Shown one piece after another: positions 57,096-64,000 of a DNA stretch of 64,000 nt. Numbering within the stretch: the first letter of the stretch is position 1; every line of letters starts with the position of its first letter. The notes beneath the pieces are model-generated. The model did no database searches, was not told the DNA's origin, and saw nothing but the letters and a program-made list of their open reading frames with translations. Origin of the DNA: Nymphaea colorata. Its lineage: Eukaryota; Streptophyta; Magnoliopsida; Nymphaeales; Nymphaeaceae. Both the position numbers and the translations under genes were made by a program. The DNA is taken from contig NC_045149.1 of assembly GCF_008831285.2 (NCBI RefSeq), positions 9,948,417 through 10,012,416 on the forward strand, written 5' to 3'.

Positions 57096-57907
57096 CAAAA
57101 CAAAAATCCTCTTTATATGATTTATAACATTTATAAGTTGTATGTTTTCTGTTACGCTTATATGTTGTCATGATGCTTTGCTCTCAACCGTTGATTTACC
57201 TTCTACAAGTTCATGTAATCATTATCATGGTTTAGGTTTTTGTTTTTCATTTCACATGATAAACCTTTTTGTTGATCATACAATGTTCTGCAGTTTGATA
57301 CAAAGAATGTCTGAATCTAGATAGCTAATGACATTGAGGAGCCTCACTTCATTGGAAAGAATAATATATGAGTGCAGAGATCTAGTTTTTCAAGGATGTT
57401 CTTAGCAAAAAGCATCAGATATTCTTGGCCATCTACAACTAATTAAATAAGAAGTCCTCTATCTTTTATGCTAGCAGTAGATTTCTGCTAAAATGGCTAA
57501 GGTCAATCAATATGAGATGTTTCAGTTTGCTGCTACCGTCACAATAGCACAGATAGGTACCAGAAGTAAGAAATGGCACCCGTGTTCTTGCAGACTTCCG
57601 CAAGACGTCTGTGGAGAAGTTGGGACCACTATACCAGCCTAGAGTACCTACTGCACCAAGATAGTCACTATTGAAGCAGGGAAGACTGCATTAACATAGA
57701 GAAGAGGCTGTGGTCTCCATGATTCAGATGTTTGGATACTTTTCCCCACAACATATCACCTGTCTAGATATTGTTTGTCTACAGCCAATGGGTTCGAGTG
57801 AACTTATGTGCAGGGCTACAATATAATTATTTTTTTTACTGAAAATTAAGTTTTTTCCAAAGGTCATTTTTGCTTGTTGGGTGCATTTTAAATTGAATGT
57901 AACTATT

Positions 57908-58146
57908 CCGGGTGAGCGAGAGGTATTAATCTTACCGCCCGAAAAAGGCCCGAAGGCCACCCCATTCCCCTGCCTCCGGGGTCCTGAACTGCGTCGGTGT
58001 CAGCGATAGCAACGGTGCACCATTTATCTTGAATGCCGCGCTCTACCGCCTTAAGACACAGGAACATAGCACCCACGAGAATCGAACTAGAGACATGCCT
58101 TAATACAGACCCCTAGCTCGATCAGCTACGCTATGCCCCTTCAAAC
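57908..58146 (-). mobile_element. tRNA-derived SINE (239 bp) with 17-bp target duplication
   Basis: On the minus strand the element begins with a tRNA-like head: box A-like TAGCTGATCGAGCTAGG (58128-58112) and box B-like AGTTCGATTCTC (about 58088-58077), spaced about 38 bp apart. It is bounded by identical 17-bp direct repeats AATTGAATGTAACTATT (57891-57907 and 58147-58163). The body is GC-rich relative to its surroundings and lacks a poly(A) tail. It is not a functional tRNA gene. Confidence 0.85.
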
Positions 58147-58500
58147 AATTGAATGTAACTATTGAGTGCATGAAAATAAAATGTAATTTACTGTTAAAAT
58201 TTTAAATTGAATAAGATAAAGGTCTTTTAAAATATAGACAGTCTGGCCGTCCTTTTTAAAGGACAGGCATTTTAAGGGCAGTAAATTTTTTAAATTTTAA
58301 ATTGAATAAAAATAAAGTTCTTTTTTAATGTAAGTAGTCAAAGGACAGGAATGGTGAAAAGTTGGAAGCTTGAAAAAGAAAGAAAGAGACAGGAAACGAA
58401 ATGAAGTTTTTATTTTAAATATACAGTCCAGTAAACCGGCTGCACCTTTGACTGCCTTCCTTTTTAAAAAGAAAGGGAGAAAGCTGAAAGTTTGAAAAAG

Positions 58501-58504
<4 letters not shown>

Positions 58505-58551
<47 letters not shown>
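58505..58551. repeat. (GA)n microsatellite
   Basis: About 47 bp of GA repeats in A/G-rich intergenic DNA. The stretch 58164-59370 otherwise holds only AT-rich sequence and a 36-bp direct duplication at 58825/58861 (CATTTCCTATGGTAACC). Confidence 0.93.
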
Positions 58552-58557
<6 letters not shown>

Positions 58558-59370
58558 GATGAAAAAGAGGAGAGGAAAAGAAGAAAAAAAGGTGATAAAA
58601 ATAGAAAAAATGAAAAAAAATCAAGTGAAGCTTGAGTCCATGTTGAAGCCGCAGCCATTCCCACGTCATGTCAACACAGGTGCTGGGTGCATTTTAAAGC
58701 GCCCATGTGTCTTGCATTTTATCTTATATATGTGTCTTCAAATCATATAAGTGTAACCTTTCATTATTAATTTCTGCTGTGCTTGTTTCAATTTTCAGTT
58801 GCTTCGTCTCAAAGTTTCAGCTTGCATTTCCTATGGTAACCATGAAAAATGGAAGGCATGCATTTCCTATGGTAACCATGAAAAATGGAAGGCAGCTATC
58901 TTGTTATAATAGTTCCATACAAGATGTAAAATGACCACAAGTGAACGCTAAAACATTAGTAACCGATAGCTCATACCATCCAAACAAGGACCACTAGATC
59001 ACAACTAAGATGGCAGAGCTAAAATGACTTCAAATTAACATAACAATATTAATTATATCGACTCTAAATACACCTATAAAGCAAAGAAATAGCAATTCAA
59101 GAAACATAAAACTAGGACAAAAAAATAAGAAAAAGATGCTAAATAACTATAATATGTAGATCTTTAGCCACCCACTCTTTCGCAAGGAGACACCCTTGGT
59201 ATATGATTTAGTGGCACATGGCTATTAATCTCTAGAAAACATAAATAAAACATCATGTTTCAATATAGAAGATGTACACACTATAAAACAAAGAGGTTTT
59301 TACTTGGGGGAGGAAAACATCAATAAAAATAAGCAAATGACATTTTATCGTGAACAGCAATAAAAGTAGT

Positions 59371-60558
59371 GTCGTAGATGCTTTAAATTTTTACTGACGT
59401 GAAAGAATAAATGTCACTAAAAACCAATTTTGATTTTTTTTATTTATTCTTTTACTGACGCGACTATCTAACAGTTTTACTGATGGAAAGCTTTTTTTTA
59501 GTAAAAGTGCTTTTCATTTCTGCCGAAAAAAATGCTCTACTAAAGAGATGGACCTATACCCGTGAAATTTTCACAGCTATAGGTCTCTTGAATTATTACA
59601 AAAGAACGAACTTAACTATTATTCTCGATAGAGGAGGTTTTGGGTCTTTAGCTACTTGGTTGTGGCAGCTTGGGCAAAAACAAACAAAAAAAACAATAAA
59701 AGTATTAAATAAAGTAATAAGACTAAAAAGTAAAAAAAAATAAAAAAATAAAAAAATAAAAACTAACTCATGGCAAAGTTTAGCATCCATAGTTGAAGTT
59801 GCAATTGGCATCCTCTTTTTTGCAATATAATCTGAAATTAAGATCAGTAATAGAAAAATAATCATATAAAATACATGGTTAGAGAGAAAAGGAGGGGGGG
59901 GGGGAGAGAGAGAGAGAGAGAGACAGAGGACATACTGTTGAGTGGATAGGATTAACAGTATGAAAAAGAGGAGGGCACGTCTATTTTTATAATCCGGCTA
60001 TAGATCTAATGACGTGAATGTTTTAGTGAAAAGCAGTAGGTTTTCACTCTAGGGACCTATATCAGCATATTCTCACCGCTATACATTCCTTAAAATAATG
60101 AACTCCAAATGACGTGGATTCTTGCTCTTCTAGGTATAGACAACTTTACTAACATTTTTAATGGATGCGTTAGTAATGATTGGCGTAGGGTTCCATGCCT
60201 TAACGTGAATATTATCACCGCTCTAGGTTTCTCCGCATAAAGAAAAAACAACGGACTTTCAATGATGCGGCTCCTTGCTTCACAGTATAAATACACATCT
60301 TTATTGACGTGTCAAGGGACCGACCTATATAGCGCAGGATTTGACTCTGTGGACCTATAGCGGTGAATGATATCACTAGTATAGGCTTAGTTCTCACGAA
60401 CTTCCCGCCGGCAAGAAGTTTTGGTGACGAGGATCCACTACCTATCAGTAATGGGTCCCCTTTACTGAAACTTAGTTGGAAATTAAAGATGATTTTTTTA
60501 CTGACACACGTATTTTTTTTTTCCATGCGTCAGTAAATGCCTTTTTTTTTGTAGCGAC
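59371..60558. mobile_element. Putative TIR-type non-autonomous transposon
   Basis: The left end GTCGTAGATGCTTTAAAT followed by TTTACTGACG faces an inverted right end GTCGCTACAAAAAAAAAGGC followed by ATTTACTGACG. Subterminal TACTGACG motifs repeat inside (59391, 59452, 60498). Interior text such as GACCTATA-CGGTGAA recurs. No transposase and no clear TSD, so the superfamily is open (CACTA- or Mutator-like). Confidence 0.5.
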
Positions 60559-60852
60559 AAGTTTTTTAGGGAACTAAGGTAATGAGGAAAGAAAACCTCC
60601 ATACTAGGTGACACAAGCAGAGTTTCCTGAACCTCCAAACTCATGAGTGCATGTGCTTCAATAGGTTCATTGCCCATCAGTGCCAACTGATATTAAAGAG
60701 GTACAGTCGTATTTCATCTCTCATTTATACAGGCAATGAAACAATACGATGGTAAAATTACCTTTGGCATACGGAAAATTAACAGGCTTACAGAAACAAG
60801 CAAATGCATTTCGAAAATGAAAAGTAAACAAGGCCCCAGGCAGTTAGCCTGC

Positions 60853-63641
60853 TCACTTTTTGTGATCCATCTTTTCAAAGTCTGAATGGATTTCAATTTT
60901 CAAAAGAACGCTTCTTCTGTCTTTACCATCTTGACTTGTGTAGCATTCGGAGAACCAAAGACATAGGAGTTGCAGTTTATTATAATAATATACTTTCTAA
61001 GGTGCAAGGAGTCACTAGAACCAAGCTTTCGTTGGGCCACGATATAGCATTTAACCCCGACAGATCTGCAATCAGACCACAATATCCATGTGATCCCAAT
61101 GAGAGTCAAATTGGATTCAGGCGTTATTAAACTGAAGATAGTCTAGACTGGTGTACGACAGAATAAGAGACGTACTGAGACTGAAATGTTATTTCAACTC
61201 ATAATTAATGTAATAAATGGAAACATTCTTTACAAAATCAAAGTACCGACGGCGGACAATGCCAAATGCTCCAATTTGCTACCATTAGAAAGTGATATTC
61301 ACATGCATGTCTAGAAAATGTTTTGGTTTTTGCAACAACAAACAACTTTAGAAAGGAGTAGAAAATTGTGTTGACATAATGTACAAAAAATAATCTGGAA
61401 ATATGTTTTCTGTTGAAAATGGAAATAAAGAACTACATGTTCCCAGTTAACATGTCTATGCATGTCATTGTGTGCATGCACATAGTGGCAAACCTTGATG
61501 CGTGCTTTACTTAGAAGTGATTAACAACGTAATGGAAAATAAAGATTGCCTACTTATAAAATTACCAAGCCAATGTCCATCAACAAGCCACATTTTTACA
61601 ATACAAGCACGATGAAGATTCACTTTCAAAGCTTGAAATAAATTGTGCTACTTATGCAACAAGCAGTATCACATAGTATCTTATTATAAAACTGGTTAGC
61701 AACTTTTCTCCACGACACACTATAACAAACCAAACTATTGGCAATGACTCCATAACTTCAGAACATTTTTCACGATTCCTAAAATTGAGAAACCCTTTAA
61801 ACACCTTATAATCTGGTGAGCTGATAAAAAAAGACAAAGAAATTAATTTTAAAAAAAATCCTAAAAATTAAATTTTGGATATTTCAAGGATAATGGATCA
61901 TAGTTTGCACCATAAAACAGATGGTTAGATACCGATCTGATCCCTAGAATCACAAATAAGGCCAATCAAATTCATCCTCTGCTTGTCTCACTTGACATGG
62001 GAAATCAAAATGCGATCAAACTACTAGAGAAAGTAACAGACGAGCAAAGTTAGGGAAAGTCCATGGGGTTGTTCCTTCCTCCCTTCTCTCACTTTCTCAC
62101 CATTTGCATGCACTTTTCAGCACAGAAAATGCTGCATTCTCCCACCCCTTTGCAGCGAATCATTTGCAGGTTCCTCCATTTTTCTGTACTGTCATTCTAG
62201 GGAAAATGTGCTCTTTCCACATCAAATTAACAAACTTCTGATCATCCAACCTCAACAGAAAAGCACCATACTAAGTTTAAAAAATTATCAAATGGACTGC
62301 AATTCCATTGATAAGACAGGCTTCAGCAGCTAGCATGCAATAGACTTACAAAGTTAATATATGGAAAAATAATCAGTAAAAAAGGTAAGCACCCTGAAGT
62401 GTATAAACATGGCTAGAGGGAGCACGAAAATTCTCTCCACATAAAGATGGAAGAAAAGGCTAGACCTGCAAAGTAATAAGCCAGAAAGAATGCCTACAGT
62501 GCAAAAAAGTTCCAAAACTGAATGGAGTAAAGTTAACAACAAAATCCAAGCAACTGTGACATCAAAACCACATGTAACAATCAACGTTGGACAAAAAGCA
62601 TTATTCTTACAATCAGGTCATCCATCATTCACATCACATAAATATATCTTGTCTCTGTCTCACTTTCCCTCTTTAATGGAAAATAATAATAAGTGTTTCC
62701 AAAGAAATTATTTGGAACTCGTGAAAGGGAGAAAGCTGAAAATAATTCATGCCAAATTAGAGAAATACCATCAATCCATGCATTAGCAAATAGTCAGATT
62801 CAAGCATTAATTCACAGAAAATGTGTGTGTATGTGTGAGTCAAATTCAAGCAATTCACGCAAAATGTGTGTGTATGTGCGTCTGTAAGAGAGAGAGAGAG
62901 ACCTTTCCTTCAGAATGTATGCCAATCACATGCAATTTTGTCCGCATGACAAATCCTAATTTTTCCTTAACTGCACTGCTAGTATTGCACTCATAATTTG
63001 CAGCCAATGAATTTAGCCCCAGCTCCAAAACTTGCATAATCATTCATAAAGCACAAATGTATTAAGATAGAGAGCTTGAATCAGCTCCTTCGACAATGAA
63101 AATGAAATTATCTACATCATACCCAAGTGGAAAATGAATACATGCCAGAAAACTCACCAAGTCATCACCATTGAATGTGGCGATTTTACAGAAGAGCTTG
63201 AGTTTGGTGTTAGAGGTGAAGGAATTCTGTCTATCAATGGCAGCAAACGAGGAAGAAAAGAAGAATTTTGTCTCCTCCAAGCCTGTTGGATCCGGCCTCT
63301 TTCACGGATGCCTAAGGCTCATGGCAAGAAGCATCTATTGACCATCACCTCGCTCATCTATTTCCCAATCTGAACAGAACACCGCCATCATGGGTCACGC
63401 CACAGCTACTAGCTAGCTAGCCTGACACGCTGATACACCAGAACTATTCCAAGGCACAATAGCAAGACAAAGAAAAATTACGAAACCTAAGGCTTAGATT
63501 TCATAAAAGGAAGCATGCAAGCAAGAGAGAGAGAGATATAGCGAGAGGAGCAGGAAGCATTAGCTCGTTGCAAATGTCTACAAGCTCAAGACTTGGACGA
63601 GCATCCTTCACCAGCGTCGGATCAGGAGAAGAATACGCCAT
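60853..63641 (-). CDS. Unidentified putative gene, about 217 aa in 8 exons
   Basis: Minus-strand exon chain chosen by GT-AG sites and matching phases: 63641-63582, 63298-63158, 63022-62903, 62459-62393, 62183-62101, 61647-61566, 61065-60994, 60881-60853 (TGA). The predicted protein starts MAYSSPDPTLVKDARPSLEL. It contains KLKLFCKIATFNGDDL, KLGFVMRTKLHVIGIHSEGK, FRAPSSHVYTLQ, a cysteine cluster (IRCKGVGECSIFCAEKC) and LNAISWPNESLVLVTPCTLE, and ends DHKK. I recognise no family. Several acceptors were picked partly to keep the frame open, so exon borders, especially the first two, may be wrong. Introns are AT-rich and 61565-61066 and 62100-61648 hold nothing else visible. Confidence 0.45.
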
Positions 63642-64000
63642 CGCCACTTTCTTCCCTTCTCAATCTCATATCTTGCAAAATTGCGACTCCCCTTTCCTCC
63701 TTTGCCCTCTCTCTCTCTCTCTCAACGCACACAAATATTTTCCTCCAAAATTTTCTCTTGCAAAACCCTCTGCAACCATTAGCTTGGCATCCAAAGGTCA
63801 AATATCTGTGCGCAACTAATGTAAGACAGCCTCCGTAGAGAATGCACGTTTCCGTAAAATTTAACATTAAAGTTTGATAAGGGTATAAACATTTTTCAAG
63901 TCAAACACTTTTAACCATTATGTTCAACAAAATACCCAACAAGTCCACCTCTTTACTCCAAGAATTGAACTTATTTAATGGAAAGTTTTGAGCACAATAG
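63642..64000. other. Region upstream of the right-hand putative gene
   Basis: It contains a CT-rich run (CTCTCTCTCTCTCTC near 63708-63722), common in plant 5' UTRs and core promoters. On the minus strand this lies upstream of the proposed start at 63641. Two small + frames overlap it and are not convincing. Confidence 0.35.

Noticed and set aside
58074-58130. A tRNA gene on the minus strand
   Set aside because: Box A and box B are present, but there is no complete cloverleaf or acceptor stem, and the unit is flanked by a 17-bp TSD; it is a SINE head.
60597-60686. Exon-like 30-codon segment (LALMGNEPIEAHALMSLEVQ) with good splice borders on the minus strand
   Set aside because: Its frame does not join the preceding exons of the right-hand putative gene, which reach a stop at 60853; without transcripts it cannot be assigned.

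Overview
The window is nuclear DNA of a flowering plant. It is AT-rich, its genes have GT-AG introns, and it carries Ty1/copia LTR retrotransposons primed by initiator tRNA-Met, hAT-type elements with 8-bp target duplications, a LINE and a tRNA-derived SINE. I cannot name the species. The transposon-filled introns suggest a lineage with expanded introns, but that is inference.

Three host genes can be read. (1) Positions 420-2759 (+) hold the last five exons of a RABF1/ARA6-type Rab5 GTPase; its 5' end lies left of the window. (2) Positions 4755-53923 (-) hold one 13-exon gene that I assembled exon by exon with consistent splice phases. It predicts a 672-residue protein: a transit-peptide-like N-terminus, a full-length phosphoglycerate-kinase-like region, and a TrmB-type tRNA (guanine-N7) methyltransferase-like region. 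Many catalytic motifs of both domains are altered. Its coding exons total 2,019 bp spread over 49.2 kb. (3) Positions 60853-63641 (-) hold a compact putative multi-exon gene of about 217 residues that I do not recognise.

Most of the rest is transposon debris inside the introns of gene 2. Intron 10 has an old copia relic and a GC-rich repeat island. Intron 6 has a nearly intact young copia (16106-21217, TSD ATAAG, LTRs differing by one base that I could see). Intron 5 (23.9 kb) has two non-autonomous hAT-like elements and at least eight nested or truncated copia pieces in both orientations, including a composite element with a duplicated protease-integrase block. Intron 4 has a copia remnant whose RNase H segment has become a five-unit tandem array of about 360 bp per unit. 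The intergenic part at the right (54-60.8 kb) holds a LINE 3' end, a SINE with a 17-bp TSD and a TIR-like element.

Gene 1 and gene 2 converge near 3-4.7 kb. Genes 2 and 3 run in the same direction. Nothing indicates a bacterial-style system, CRISPR or operon. The notable biology is the PGK-TrmB fusion and its intron expansion, the satellite-like RNase H array, and a palindrome shared between different repeats.
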